From NCBI RefSeq assembly GCF_000371965.1, contig NZ_AQUO01000001.1:1620001-1684000 (forward strand): a DNA stretch of 64,000 nucleotides. Direction: 5' to 3'. Position 1 is the first letter of the stretch, and each line of letters begins with the position of its first letter. A program made the translations under genes and the position numbers. Shown piece after piece: positions 28,301-36,173 of this stretch. This stretch comes from Paracoccus sp. N5 (lineage in GTDB: Bacteria; Pseudomonadota; Alphaproteobacteria; Rhodobacterales; Rhodobacteraceae). The notes beneath the pieces were generated by a model. That model worked only from the letters and a program-made list of their open reading frames with translations. It was not told where the DNA came from and made no database searches.

Positions 28301-28434
28301 AAATTCGGGTCCTCCTCGCGCCCCAGCCGCAGGTAGCCGAGGCTGCCGGCCAGCATCGAGATGATCAGCAGGAACCACACCAGCGAGCGGTGATGCAGCG
28401 CCCAATCGGACAGGTTGAAGCCGCGCCCGGTCAT
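25339..28434 (-). CDS. RND efflux transporter (TriC-like, HAE family)
   Basis: A 1031-residue inner-membrane proton antiporter of the AcrB superfamily. A first helix (about 18-35) precedes a periplasmic porter domain; a cluster of helices follows at about 330-540 with GLLVDDAMIAIE, the conserved double-Asp of the proton relay; then a second porter domain and a final helix cluster (about 850-1010). The REEDPNFTIK and ASLPGATIDE sequences resemble TriC-type pumps. It ends an operon after two adaptor genes, overlapping the second by ATGA. No outer-membrane channel or regulator is adjacent. Confidence 0.9.
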   Translation of the reverse strand: MTGRGFNLSDWALHHRSLVWFLLIISMLAGSLGYLRLGREEDPNFTIKIMVISASLPGATIDETLNQVTTRIETKLEELDELKFTRSVTMPGQAIVYLELDPTIRGPEVPEVWKRVRSMMSDIRPNFPQEFQGFQFNDDFGDVFGNIYAFTSDGFTQRELRDRVEDIRKQVQALPMAGKTALLGVRKEQIFLEFSSARLAALGLNHNQVVQTLAVQNAITPSGIVQAGPEQVLVRVGGQFDDAAAIAAVNLRVGDRFFNIGDVATVRRGYEDPPSALFRYNGREAIGLQIGMRDGGNILEFGKQVDALMADVARTLPIGIEMAKFADQPHVVDEAVGHFVRALVEAVGIVLLVSFVSLGLRAGLVVTLTIPLVLAITFIILDLYGITLQRISLGALIIALGLLVDDAMIAIETMISRLELGENLESAASYAWSSIAFPMLTGTLVTVAGFIPIGLNNSAAGEFTFSLFVVIAVSLIVSWIVAVLFAPLLGVTLLPARMKHAGGGPGWLRRRFRGLLLWGMRHKGLTIAFTLAIFAASVIGMRFVEQQFFPTSDRTEIIVDVNERANASIAKTDADIALIEEMLAGQDDALFWTSYVGMGAPRFVLSMDVPTPGPYMGQIVIQTPDLAARDRLKRRLEDFARERLIGTDIYVKNLEIGPPVGKPVQYRVSSPDPDKARDAARDLAAVLATEPRLRDIALDWNEPARVVRLQVNQDQARRLGLTNEDISGALSGTFTGRTITQLRDGTFLINVTARGAQADRESVESIQNLQLATQTGTPIPLASLAVLEYGTEQPLVMQRDGLPTVTVKADIASKDQPATLVAALAERVAQFQQGLPQGVKVTVGGTVETSAESQEPIAAVVPVMLLIMALLVMVQMQGFRLSFIVFAAAPLGLIGVVAALLPFGVPMGFVAILGILALIGILIRNSVILVHEIQVLIGKGHSAWNAVFEASDSRARPILLTAAAASLALIPISRQVFWGPMAFAMMGGIIAGTLVTLIFVPALYCAVFRVRPPEGDPMPSPEDRARAAAHQ

Positions 28435-29528
28435 GGCGCCACGCTTTCGCCGACGGCCTGGCCCTCGGTCAGCGAATGGATGCCGCGAATGACCACCTCG
28501 TCGCCCGGTGCCAGGCCCGCGGCGATGGCGATGCGCCCGTTCAGCGCCGGGTCCCGGGCCTGGACCTCGCGCAGGGCGACGCTGGCGCGGTCGCCGTCGC
28601 GGCTGACGATCCAGACCCGAGGCCTGCCGCCCCGGTCCAGGATCGCGCTTTCGGGCAGGGTCAGCCGCGCCGCCGGGCCGCCCGAGGGCCGCGCCCGCAC
28701 CAGCGCCCCCAGCCGCAAGGCGGCGTCGTCGCGCAAGGCCAGGTGCACCCGCCGGGTGCGGGTCACGGCATCGGCCACCGGCTCGATCTGCGCGACGGTG
28801 GCGGGGAACAGCCGCGCGGGATCGGCTTCGGACCAGACGTCGTAGCGGTCGCCGGTCTTTAGCCGCGCCAGCGCGGCGTCGGGCAAGTCGATCACCGCCT
28901 CGATCCCCTCCTGGGCCGAGAGCTGGATCACCGGCTCGCCTGCATTCACCACCGCCCCGGCATTGGCATGGACGGCGCTGATGACGCCGGCAAAGGGCGC
29001 CCGCATTTCGGCGAAACCCTCGGCATCGCGGGCGCGGATCAGTTCCGATTCGGCCTGCTGCCGGGCGGCGGTCGCCGAGGCCAGCGCGCGGTCGACCTGC
29101 TCGACCTGCGCGGCCGAGGCGACATTGCGCTGTGCCAGCGACCGGGTGCGGTCGGCCGAGGCCTGGGCGGTTCGCTCCTGCACCCGGGCGGCCTCGAGGG
29201 CGGCCTGGGCGGCGCGGACCTCGCCCTGCAGATCGTCGGGGTCGAGCGCGGCCAGCACCTGGCCCCGGCTGACGATGTCGCCGACATCGACATGGCGCGC
29301 GGTGATGCGGCCCAGGGTCTGGAACCCCAGCGCGACCTCGATCCGGGCGGCGATCACGCCGGGGGTCGAGGGCAGCGCGGCCATGTCGTCCTCGACCCGG
29401 ATGCTGACCACCGGGCGCGGCTCCGGCGCGGACGCCGGGGCCTTGTCCTGCCAGGGCAGGTCCAGCGCGGCGGCCTGCCCGGCCCAGGCGAAGGCGGCCA
29501 GCGCCGCCAGGATTGTCCTGCGCATCAT
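28431..29528 (-). CDS. RND efflux periplasmic adaptor subunit (second of two)
   Basis: A 365-residue membrane fusion protein with a signal peptide (MRRTILAALAAFAWAGQAAA). The lipoyl half VDVGDIVSRGQVLAALDPDD, alpha-helical hairpin (about 105-165), second lipoyl half MRAPFAGVISAVHANAGAV and beta-barrel follow in AcrA order. Two ATG codons stand in tandem at the start, overlapping the preceding adaptor stop. It should form part of a tripartite pump with the RND protein. Confidence 0.9.
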   Translation of the reverse strand: MMRRTILAALAAFAWAGQAAALDLPWQDKAPASAPEPRPVVSIRVEDDMAALPSTPGVIAARIEVALGFQTLGRITARHVDVGDIVSRGQVLAALDPDDLQGEVRAAQAALEAARVQERTAQASADRTRSLAQRNVASAAQVEQVDRALASATAARQQAESELIRARDAEGFAEMRAPFAGVISAVHANAGAVVNAGEPVIQLSAQEGIEAVIDLPDAALARLKTGDRYDVWSEADPARLFPATVAQIEPVADAVTRTRRVHLALRDDAALRLGALVRARPSGGPAARLTLPESAILDRGGRPRVWIVSRDGDRASVALREVQARDPALNGRIAIAAGLAPGDEVVIRGIHSLTEGQAVGESVAP

Positions 29529-30601
29529 TTCCCCCCTGCCGGGCCGGCCGCGACCTGCCGGCCGGGATAGAGCATCTGCGAGCCGGCGCCGACCACGATC
29601 TGGCCTGGCTCGACGCCCTCGGCCAGGATGACGGTGCCGTTGGTGAAGCGCTCGATGCGGACCGGGGCCAGCCGGGCGCGGTGCTCGGCATCGACCAGCC
29701 AGACCGCCGGCTGGCCGCCGGCGGCGGTCAGGGCCGTCCAGGGCACGGCGATGCCGGTTCCGGCCGGGAAATGCACCGCGCCGCGGACTGCGGCGCCCAG
29801 TAGGCTGGTGCTGACCGGCGCATTCTGGATCTCGGCCCGGACGGTGACCGAGCCGGTGGCCGGATCGACCAGCGGGGCGATCTCGGTGACACGCGCCTGC
29901 ATGCTGAGTTCGGGGAAGTCGATCCCGGTCAGCGAGACCGGCGCACCGATGGCATCGCGCAGCAGCGGCGTGTCGGGGGTCAGGAACACCGCCTCGCGCC
30001 CGGTGGCCGAGGCCAGCGAGATCACCGCCTGCGCCGCGCCGACGATCTGGCCCGGCTCGGCCTGCCGCGCGGTGACGATGGCGTCCGAGGGCGCACGGAT
30101 CACCGTATCCTCCAGCGCCCGCTCGGCCTGGCCCAGGGTCGAGCGCGCCTGGGTCAAGGCCCCGGTCGCCGCCGAAAGCCCCTGGCTGGCGCTGTCGAAG
30201 GCCGCGCGCGTGCCCACGCCGCGTCGCAGCATCGCATCGGCGCGTTCCAGCGCCTGCCGGGCCTGGGCCTCGCTGGCCTCGGCCGCGACGACGGCGGCGC
30301 GGGCGACCTGCAACGCCTGTTCCTGTTGCAGCGGGTCGGTGCGGGCCAGGGGCTGGCCCTCGGCGACACGGTCGCCTTCGCGCACCAGGACCTCGGTCAC
30401 GCGGCCGCCCAGGCGAAAGCCGATGTCGACGCTGTCCTTGGCGGCGATGGTGCCGGTCAGCGCGGCGTCGAAGGTCAGGTTGGTGCGCCGGACCTGGACA
30501 TATTCCACCGGCAGCGGCGGCTGCGCCGATGCCGGCCAGGCGCTGCCAAGGCAGGCCAGGGCCCAGGCGGCCAGCAGGCGGGCTTCGGGACGATGGGTCA
30601 T
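29525..30601 (-). CDS. RND efflux periplasmic adaptor subunit (first of two)
   Basis: A 358-residue membrane fusion protein with its own signal peptide (ending PASA-QPPL). It has the same domain order as the next gene (VREGDRVAEGQPLARTDP, helical hairpin, IRAPSDAIVTARQAEPGQ, barrel), but the two are clearly different proteins rather than a duplication. A pump with two distinct adaptors resembles the P. aeruginosa TriABC arrangement. The start at 30601 is chosen at the signal peptide. It lies 113 bases downstream of fliP on the same strand. Confidence 0.88.
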   Translation of the reverse strand: MTHRPEARLLAAWALACLGSAWPASAQPPLPVEYVQVRRTNLTFDAALTGTIAAKDSVDIGFRLGGRVTEVLVREGDRVAEGQPLARTDPLQQEQALQVARAAVVAAEASEAQARQALERADAMLRRGVGTRAAFDSASQGLSAATGALTQARSTLGQAERALEDTVIRAPSDAIVTARQAEPGQIVGAAQAVISLASATGREAVFLTPDTPLLRDAIGAPVSLTGIDFPELSMQARVTEIAPLVDPATGSVTVRAEIQNAPVSTSLLGAAVRGAVHFPAGTGIAVPWTALTAAGGQPAVWLVDAEHRARLAPVRIERFTNGTVILAEGVEPGQIVVGAGSQMLYPGRQVAAGPAGGK

Positions 30602-30714
30602 CTGATGCTCATGAACCTTGCGGCTGGGAAGGCCCCGCCATTGTGCCAATGCGCCGCCGATCTGCAACCGGGCTTGGCTTGTCCGGCCGCGAGGTTAATG
30701 TTGCGCGGCTGCGG

Positions 30715-31437
30715 TTACTGGTAACTTCGAACCAGCGCGGCCGCGATCATGCCCCAGCCGTCGACCACCAGGAAGAATGCCAGCTTGAAGGGCAAGGCCA
30801 CGATGGCCGGCGGCACCATCATCATCCCCATCGACATCAGCACGGCCGAGACCACCAGGTCGATGATCAGGAAGGGCAGGGCGACCAGGAAGCCGATCTC
30901 GAAGGCGCGCTGCAATTCGCTGAGCATGAAGGCCGGGACCAGCACCGACAGCCGGTCCGGCGCCGCCTGCGGCTCGGGCGAGACCTCGGCCAGGGTGGCG
31001 ACCATCTCGGGGTCGGTGCGATGCTCCATGAAGCCGCGAAACGGCACGATGCCGCGGGCGAAGGCCTCCTCGACGCTGATCTGGCCGTCGCGCAGCGGCG
31101 CGCCGGCGGTGGTCCATGCCTCGGTCAGGACCGGGCTCATCACGAACCAGGTCAGGAACATCGCCAGGCTGACGATCAGCATGTTGGGGGGCGATTGCTG
31201 CAGGCCGATAGACTGGCGCAGGATGGACAGCACGGTGACGATGAAGGGAAAGCAGGTCACCATGATGGCGATGCCCGGCGCCAGCGACAGCGCCGTCAGC
31301 AGCGCGAGAAGCGTGATCGAGTTCCGCCCGACGCCGTTCGTCACCGTCTCCAGCGCGCCGGCATCCAGCGGCAGATCCTGCGCGACCGCGAGATGCGGCC
31401 AGAGCAGGACCAGCAGAACCGGGACGAGGCGCGTCAC
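30715..31437 (-). CDS. fliP: Flagellar type III export gate protein FliP
   Basis: A 240-residue polytopic protein with a cleavable signal peptide (VLLWPHLAVAQ), a FliP hallmark. Signature stretches include PFIVTVLSILRQSIGLQQSP, FLTWFVMSPV, LVPAFMLSELQRAFEIGF and the C-terminal MGMMMVPP. It forms the FliPQR export channel; fliR lies on the other arm of this locus, while fliQ is not in the window. It overlaps fliN by four bases. Confidence 0.96.
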   Translation of the reverse strand: MTRLVPVLLVLLWPHLAVAQDLPLDAGALETVTNGVGRNSITLLALLTALSLAPGIAIMVTCFPFIVTVLSILRQSIGLQQSPPNMLIVSLAMFLTWFVMSPVLTEAWTTAGAPLRDGQISVEEAFARGIVPFRGFMEHRTDPEMVATLAEVSPEPQAAPDRLSVLVPAFMLSELQRAFEIGFLVALPFLIIDLVVSAVLMSMGMMMVPPAIVALPFKLAFFLVVDGWGMIAAALVRSYQ

Positions 31438-31697
31438 GATGCGCTGGCCGGGCCGAGGATGCGGACGCAGAGCCGCTGGTCCGCGTCATCGCCGGTGGTC
31501 AGCTCGCCCTTGGCGATCACCTTGTCGCCGACGCAGATGTCGACGCCATCGGACATCTCCTGGTCCAGCGTCAGGATGTCGTCGGGGCGCAGCCGCGACA
31601 GTTCGGCCACGGTCAGTTGCGTGCCGCCCAGCCGGATGGTGATTTCCACCTGGATCTGGTCGGTTGCAATCAGGCTTGCGAGATCGTCCATGGTCAA
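31434..31697 (-). CDS. fliN: Flagellar motor switch protein FliN
   Basis: An 87-residue SpoA-domain protein corresponding to the conserved C-terminal part of FliN: VEITIRLGGTQLTVAELSRL and DILTLDQ, then VGDKVIAKGEL. It lacks the variable N-terminal extension of enteric FliN. It builds the C-ring that receives CheY-P and docks export substrates. ATGA overlap with the fliH-like gene. Confidence 0.93.
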   Translation of the reverse strand: MTMDDLASLIATDQIQVEITIRLGGTQLTVAELSRLRPDDILTLDQEMSDGVDICVGDKVIAKGELTTGDDADQRLCVRILGPASAS

Positions 31698-32254
31698 TCC
31701 TCGGTCTTGATGTCGTCGATAAGGGATTTCAGCCCAGCGGCGACCTGCGCCGGGTCAAAGACGATGCTGCCCTGGGCCGAGATCAGTTCGACCAGCGGCT
31801 GGCCGGGGCGGGCGTCCTCGATCCGGGCCTGCGGAAAGCTTGCCAGCTCCAGGCAATCGGCCAGTTCGGGGCGCATATCGACCGGAGAACGCAGCACGAT
31901 CTGCTGTTCCGGCGCATGTTCGGCCAGGCGCTGCAGCTCGGCCAGAAGCGCCTGCCGCAGCCGAGCGGTTTGCGCGGCGGGCGCCAGCTGGTCGACGATG
32001 GCATGCAGAACCGGCACCAGCCCGGCCAGGATCTCGCGCCGCAGGCCGGTCTCGTGCTGCCGGCTGGCGGCGAGCTCCTGCCGGCAGGCGACCAGTGCCT
32101 GGCACAGGGCGTCGAGGCTGCGCTCGCGCCCTTCGGCCAGGCCTTGCTCGTGTCCGCGCTGATAGGCGTCTTCGACATCCATCGGGCTCACCAGCGGTGC
32201 CGACCGGGCGTGGGCTGCGGAAAAGGAATCCAGGCGCAATGCGGCGGGTCTCAT
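31694..32254 (-). CDS. FliH-like flagellar assembly protein
   Basis: A 186-residue hydrophilic protein. RGHEQGLAEGRERSLDAL is a FliH-style Gly/Glu helix followed by a long Ala/Gln/Arg coiled coil and a compact C-terminal domain (IVLRSPVDMRPELADC...). Position between fliF and fliN fits the export-ATPase regulator FliH, but the sequence is diverged and fliI and fliG are not adjacent. It overlaps both neighbours by four bases. Confidence 0.65.
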   Translation of the reverse strand: MRPAALRLDSFSAAHARSAPLVSPMDVEDAYQRGHEQGLAEGRERSLDALCQALVACRQELAASRQHETGLRREILAGLVPVLHAIVDQLAPAAQTARLRQALLAELQRLAEHAPEQQIVLRSPVDMRPELADCLELASFPQARIEDARPGQPLVELISAQGSIVFDPAQVAAGLKSLIDDIKTED

Positions 32255-33828
32255 ACGGGATCCTCACGTTTCTCGATCCAGCCCGACAGGATCTGCAGGC
32301 TTTCGTCCTTGCGGGATTTCATCAGCTCCTTCAGCCGACCGACCGGATCGCCCGAATCGGGCAGCGGGGTGAAGTCGATCTCGGGCACCACCTCGGCCAC
32401 CGCCGCGACCGGGGCCGGCGGTTCGGCCGGCTTGCCGGATTCGAGAGCCTTGACGCCCGGGGCGGCAGAATGATCCAGCGCGGCAAGCGCGGGGTTGCCC
32501 GCCGGCCGGGCCCGCAGCAGCGGGCGCAGCAGGAACGCAGCCAGGGCCAGCGCAAAAAGGCCGACCAGCACGATCCGGATCAGGCCGTTCAGGTCCAGCT
32601 TCGACAGCAGCCCGCCCTGGCTTGCCAGCGTACCGGCCTCGGACAGCGTCGCGAAAGGCAGCGATTTCACGGTGATCGCGTCGCCGCGGCCTTCGTCGAA
32701 GCCCACGGCCGAGGCGACCAGTTCCCGCAGGGACTGCAACTCGGCCTCTTCGCGCGGAACCAGCGTGGTTTCGCCTTTGGAATCGGTCTGCGCGACGCCG
32801 TTCACCAGGACGGCGACGGTCAGGCGCCGCGTCGCGCCGGGCTGGCGGGTGACTTCGCGGGTGACCTTGCTGACCTCGAAATTCGAGCGTTGGCGGGTTT
32901 CCGACCGCTGCGACTTGCTCTGGTCGGCGCCACTGTCCTTGCCCTCGGGCAGGTTCGAGGCCGCGGTGACCGCGCCCTGCTGCGAATTGGTGCTTTGATC
33001 GGCCGTCTCCTCGCTTTCCTGCGAGATCAGGGCGCGCTGCTGCGGATCGAAGCGCTGCTCCGTCATCTGCTCGGATTCGTTGACGACGTCCAGGTTCAGC
33101 TCGACGATGGCATTCCCGGCGCCGACATGGGCGCTGAGGATGCGCTCGACGTTGCGCTTCATCTCGGCCTCGCGGTCCTCGCCGGCGAATTCCTCGCCCG
33201 AGGAGATCACGCCGCGCTCGCTGTCGATGACGGCCACCCGGTCGGCGGACATGCCCGGCACGCCCGAGGAGACCAGGAACTTCAGCGCCTTGGCCTGGCC
33301 GCGGTTGATCGGCGTGCCGTCGGTCGTCAGGGTGACCGACGCGGTCGATTCGGCCTCGCGCCGATAGCCGCGGCCGCTGGGCACGGCCAGGTGGACGCGG
33401 GCCGACCTGACGTTCGGCAGCGCCAGGATCGTGCGGGCCAGTTCGCCCTCCTTGGCCCGCCAATAGGCGGCGTCGAACATCTGCGAGGTGGTGCCGAAAC
33501 CCGACATTCCGTCGAGGATCTCGTATCCGGTGCCGCCGGCCGAGGGGACGCCCTCGCCGGCCAGGGCCATGCGCAGCTCGTCCCGGCGGGTTTCCTCGAC
33601 CCAGATGGAATCGCCGCGAATTTCGTAGGGAACGCCGGATTTTTCCACGGCAGCCATGACGGCGCCGGATTGCTGGGCGTCCAGCCCCGAATAAAGCAGC
33701 GCCATCCCCGGCCGTGCGGCCAGCCAGGCCAGGCCGGCGATGGCAGCGAACGTGAACAGGAAGGCCGCCGCCAGGATGGCCTTCTGCTTTGCGCTTCTCT
33801 CGCGCCAGTAGTCTTGCAGCTTCAGCAA
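32251..33828 (-). CDS. fliF: Flagellar MS-ring protein FliF
   Basis: A 525-residue protein with two transmembrane helices (about 18-38 and 415-435) around the large periplasmic ring domain. Landmarks are the ring-building motif YSGLDAQQSGAVMAAVEKSG, LARTILALPNVRSARVHLAV and the proline-rich cytoplasmic tail that binds FliG. It founds the basal body. First gene of the leftward flagellar run and divergent from fliL, with 113 bases between the starts. Confidence 0.96.
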   Translation of the reverse strand: MLKLQDYWRERSAKQKAILAAAFLFTFAAIAGLAWLAARPGMALLYSGLDAQQSGAVMAAVEKSGVPYEIRGDSIWVEETRRDELRMALAGEGVPSAGGTGYEILDGMSGFGTTSQMFDAAYWRAKEGELARTILALPNVRSARVHLAVPSGRGYRREAESTASVTLTTDGTPINRGQAKALKFLVSSGVPGMSADRVAVIDSERGVISSGEEFAGEDREAEMKRNVERILSAHVGAGNAIVELNLDVVNESEQMTEQRFDPQQRALISQESEETADQSTNSQQGAVTAASNLPEGKDSGADQSKSQRSETRQRSNFEVSKVTREVTRQPGATRRLTVAVLVNGVAQTDSKGETTLVPREEAELQSLRELVASAVGFDEGRGDAITVKSLPFATLSEAGTLASQGGLLSKLDLNGLIRIVLVGLFALALAAFLLRPLLRARPAGNPALAALDHSAAPGVKALESGKPAEPPAPVAAVAEVVPEIDFTPLPDSGDPVGRLKELMKSRKDESLQILSGWIEKREDPV

Positions 33829-33884
33829 AACCGCCCCCTTCGAATCGGCTGATCTTTGTCCGGACCTTCATGGCACGGGGGCGA

Positions 33885-33899
33885 TTAAGAATTGGTTAG
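33885..33899. promoter_or_regulatory. CtrA-like box between fliF and fliL
   Basis: TTAA-GAATTGG-TTAG matches the alphaproteobacterial CtrA consensus TTAA-N7-TTAA at seven of eight fixed bases. It lies 57 bases upstream of fliF and 43 bases upstream of fliL, so one site could serve both divergent operons. CtrA controls flagellar genes in many Rhodobacterales; binding here is inferred. Confidence 0.6.
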
Positions 33900-33941
33900 C
33901 CCGCAGGTGTTATCCAGACCGCAGATGGATGGAGAATCACC

Positions 33942-34421
33942 ATGACCGATGTCGCCGACATCAATACGGAACAGAAATCCGGTCGCGGGCTTGGCCGCAT
34001 TCTTCTGCCGCTGGGGTTGGCGCTGGCGCTGGGCGGGGGGGGCTTTGCCTCGACCTGGCTCGGGCTGTGGTCGCCGACCGCGCTGCTGGCCGCGAAGAAG
34101 GAAGAAAAGCCCGAAACCCTGCCCACGGTCGATTTCGTCGGCCTTCCGCAGATCGTGCTGAGCCTTTCGGGCCCGGTGCCGCGCATGCTGGTGATGACCG
34201 TCAAGATCGAGACCGACCAGGCCCACAAGGCCGAGGTCGAGCACCTGACGCCGCGGCTTCTGGACGCCTTCAACAGCTTCCTGGCCGAGATCGACGTCTC
34301 GGCCTTCGAGAAGCGGGGGATCCTCGACATCGTCCGGGACGAGCTGGCGACGCGCGCCGTCTATGTCCTGGGCAAGGAGGCGTTCGCCGATGTCCTCATC
34401 ACGGAGTTCCGCATCCAATGA
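33942..34421 (+). CDS. fliL: Flagellar basal body-associated protein FliL
   Basis: A 159-residue single-pass protein. A short cytosolic N-terminus, a Gly/Leu-rich helix (about 20-42) and a periplasmic FliL domain (VDFVGLPQIVLSLSGPVPRM ... IETDQAHKAEVEHLTPRLLD). It sits beside the stator and modulates motor torque. Good ribosome site GGAGA upstream. First gene of the rightward flagellar operon; its stop overlaps the next start. Confidence 0.93.
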   Translation: MTDVADINTEQKSGRGLGRILLPLGLALALGGGGFASTWLGLWSPTALLAAKKEEKPETLPTVDFVGLPQIVLSLSGPVPRMLVMTVKIETDQAHKAEVEHLTPRLLDAFNSFLAEIDVSAFEKRGILDIVRDELATRAVYVLGKEAFADVLITEFRIQ

Positions 34422-34765
34422 CGATTGCCCAAGTTTTGCAGATCGCCCTGATCGCCTTCACCATCGGCCTGTCCGGCTTCTGCTTCACCCTGGCGCGGCG
34501 GCTGCGCAAGCTGAACGACCTTGAAAGCGGGCTTGGCGGCGCCATCGCCGTCATGACCAGCGAGATCGGCCGGCTGGAAAAATCCATCCTGCTTGCCAAG
34601 GCCGAGGCGACCAGTGCCACCCAGGCGCTGTCGGACGAGATCGAGCGCGCCAAGCAGGAGCGGGCCTTCTGGATGCTGCAACAGAAATTCGCCGAATCCG
34701 GGCAGGCGCGCCCCGCCCGGCTGCAACGGCGCCGCCGGCGCGAAGGGATGGGCTGCGATGCGTAG
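34418..34765 (+). CDS. Small membrane-anchored coiled-coil protein of the flagellar operon
   Basis: A 115-residue protein with one N-terminal transmembrane helix (about 5-25), then a coiled coil (ESGLGGAIAVMTSEIGRLEK ... QALSDEIERAKQER) and a very basic C-terminus. It overlaps fliL by ATGA and motE by eight bases, so it is an integral operon member. No known flagellar part is recognised; it resembles the hypothetical genes commonly found between fliL and motE in Rhodobacterales. A role at the stator or basal body is inference from context. Confidence 0.72.
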   Translation: MTIAQVLQIALIAFTIGLSGFCFTLARRLRKLNDLESGLGGAIAVMTSEIGRLEKSILLAKAEATSATQALSDEIERAKQERAFWMLQQKFAESGQARPARLQRRRRREGMGCDA

Positions 34766-35297
34766 GCCGCTGCTGTCTTTCCTGGGCGGTGTCATGGTCC
34801 TGGCGGCGGCCGGGCAGGCCGTCATGCTGATGGACGGGTTTTCCCGGCTGACGGCGCATGCCGAGCCCTCCGAGCTGATGTCGGGCTGCACCGACGTGCC
34901 CGAAGCCGTGGCCCTGGCCGACACGCTGCGCGAGCGCAGCCTGCGCATCGACCGCTACATGCAGGACATGCAGCGGCGCAAGGACGAGATCGCCACGGCC
35001 GAAAAGCAGCTGACCGAAAAGCTGGTCGAGCTGCGCAAGCTGAAGCAGCAGATCGGCAGCAATGAGCAGGGCTATGCCCAGGCGCAGAACGACGACATCG
35101 CCCGGCTGATCGCGGTCTATGACCAGATGAAGCCGGAACAGGCGGCGATGGTGCTGTCGAACCTGCCGCCGGATTTTGCCGCGCAGATCCTCGCCCGCGT
35201 CCAGCCCGAGACCGGCGCCAGGATCATGGCCTCGGTCGAACCGGGGCAGGCAGCCGTCCTCACGTCCTACATGGGCGCAATCAGAGCCAGGAAATAG
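34758..35297 (+). CDS. motE: MotE-like chaperone (MgtE-N-related coiled-coil protein)
   Basis: A 179-residue exported protein: an N-terminal hydrophobic signal or anchor, a long charged coiled coil (about 65-125), and a C-terminal MgtE-N-like helical domain with YDQMKPEQAAMVLSNLPPDF and ARVQPETGARIMASVEP. This is the MotE layout; MotE is a periplasmic chaperone for the MotC stator component in rhizobia. The start at 34758 overlaps the upstream gene. Located directly before motA, as expected. Confidence 0.82.
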   Translation: MRRPLLSFLGGVMVLAAAGQAVMLMDGFSRLTAHAEPSELMSGCTDVPEAVALADTLRERSLRIDRYMQDMQRRKDEIATAEKQLTEKLVELRKLKQQIGSNEQGYAQAQNDDIARLIAVYDQMKPEQAAMVLSNLPPDFAAQILARVQPETGARIMASVEPGQAAVLTSYMGAIRARK

Positions 35298-35306
35298 GTG
35301 TAACTC

Positions 35307-36173
35307 ATGTTCGGCATGATCGGCATTGTCTTGACCTTCGCCATGGTCTTCGGCGGATACATTATGGCGGGCGGCAAGCTGGGGGTGATCCTGCACTCGC
35401 TGCCCTTCGAGCTGATGATGATCGGCGGCGCCGCCATCGGCTCGTTCCTGCTCTCGAATGAAACGGCGGTGATCAAGCAGGCCCTCTCTGGCATCGGGCG
35501 GTCGCTGAAGGGGCCGAAATGGCATGAATCCGACCTGCAGGACGTGCTTTGCCTGCTGTTCCAGCTGTTGCGCATCGCCCGCTCCAGCCCGGTCGAGCTT
35601 GAGGAGCATATCGAAAATCCCGAGAACTCGCCGGTGTTCCAGGCCTATCCGCGCATCCTGGCGGACCACCATGCGGTGACGCTGATCACCGACACGTTGC
35701 GCTCGGCCAGCCTGAACTACGACGATCCCTACCAGGTCGAGGAGATGCTGTCGCAGCGCATCGGGCTGATGAACGAAGAGGCGATGCACGCCCCGCATGC
35801 GTTGCAGAACATGGCCGACGCGCTGCCGGCCCTGGGCATCGTCGCCGCCGTTCTGGGCGTGATCAAGACCATGAGCGCGATCGACCAGCCCCCCGAGGTC
35901 CTAGGCAAGATGATCGGCGGCGCGCTGGTCGGCACCTTCCTCGGAGTGTTTCTGGCCTATGCCCTGGTGGCGCCTTTCTCGCAAAGGCTGTCGGCGGTGA
36001 TGAAGCAGGACCAGGCTTTCTATGACGTGATCAAGTCGGTGCTGGTCGCCGGGCTGCACCAGCACGCCACCAATCTTTGCGTCGAGGTCGGCCGCCAGGC
36101 CGCCCCCGAACACGTCCGCCCCTCTTTCGGCGAGCTGGAAACGGCGCTGCGCGAATTGAAGAGGGCGTCGTGA
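35307..36173 (+). CDS. motA: Flagellar motor stator protein MotA
   Basis: A 288-residue proton-channel subunit with four transmembrane helices: two at the N-terminus (VLTFAMVFGGYIMAGG ...) and two near residues 170-225 (ALGIVAAVLGVIKTMSAI and LVGTFLGVFLAYALVAPFS). The cytoplasmic loop between carries the charged residues that contact FliG. A partner motB is not in the window. GTGA overlap with the next small gene. Confidence 0.95.
   Translation: MFGMIGIVLTFAMVFGGYIMAGGKLGVILHSLPFELMMIGGAAIGSFLLSNETAVIKQALSGIGRSLKGPKWHESDLQDVLCLLFQLLRIARSSPVELEEHIENPENSPVFQAYPRILADHHAVTLITDTLRSASLNYDDPYQVEEMLSQRIGLMNEEAMHAPHALQNMADALPALGIVAAVLGVIKTMSAIDQPPEVLGKMIGGALVGTFLGVFLAYALVAPFSQRLSAVMKQDQAFYDVIKSVLVAGLHQHATNLCVEVGRQAAPEHVRPSFGELETALRELKRAS

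Noticed and set aside
25339..29691. Apparent 1450-residue fusion of adaptor and RND transporter
   Set aside because: The reading frame stays open upstream by chance; the true RND start at 28434 has an ATGA overlap with the separate adaptor gene.
33868..33884. Sigma-54 promoter (TGGCAC) before fliL
   Set aside because: The -12 element with GC at the required spacing is missing; the CtrA-like box is the better candidate.
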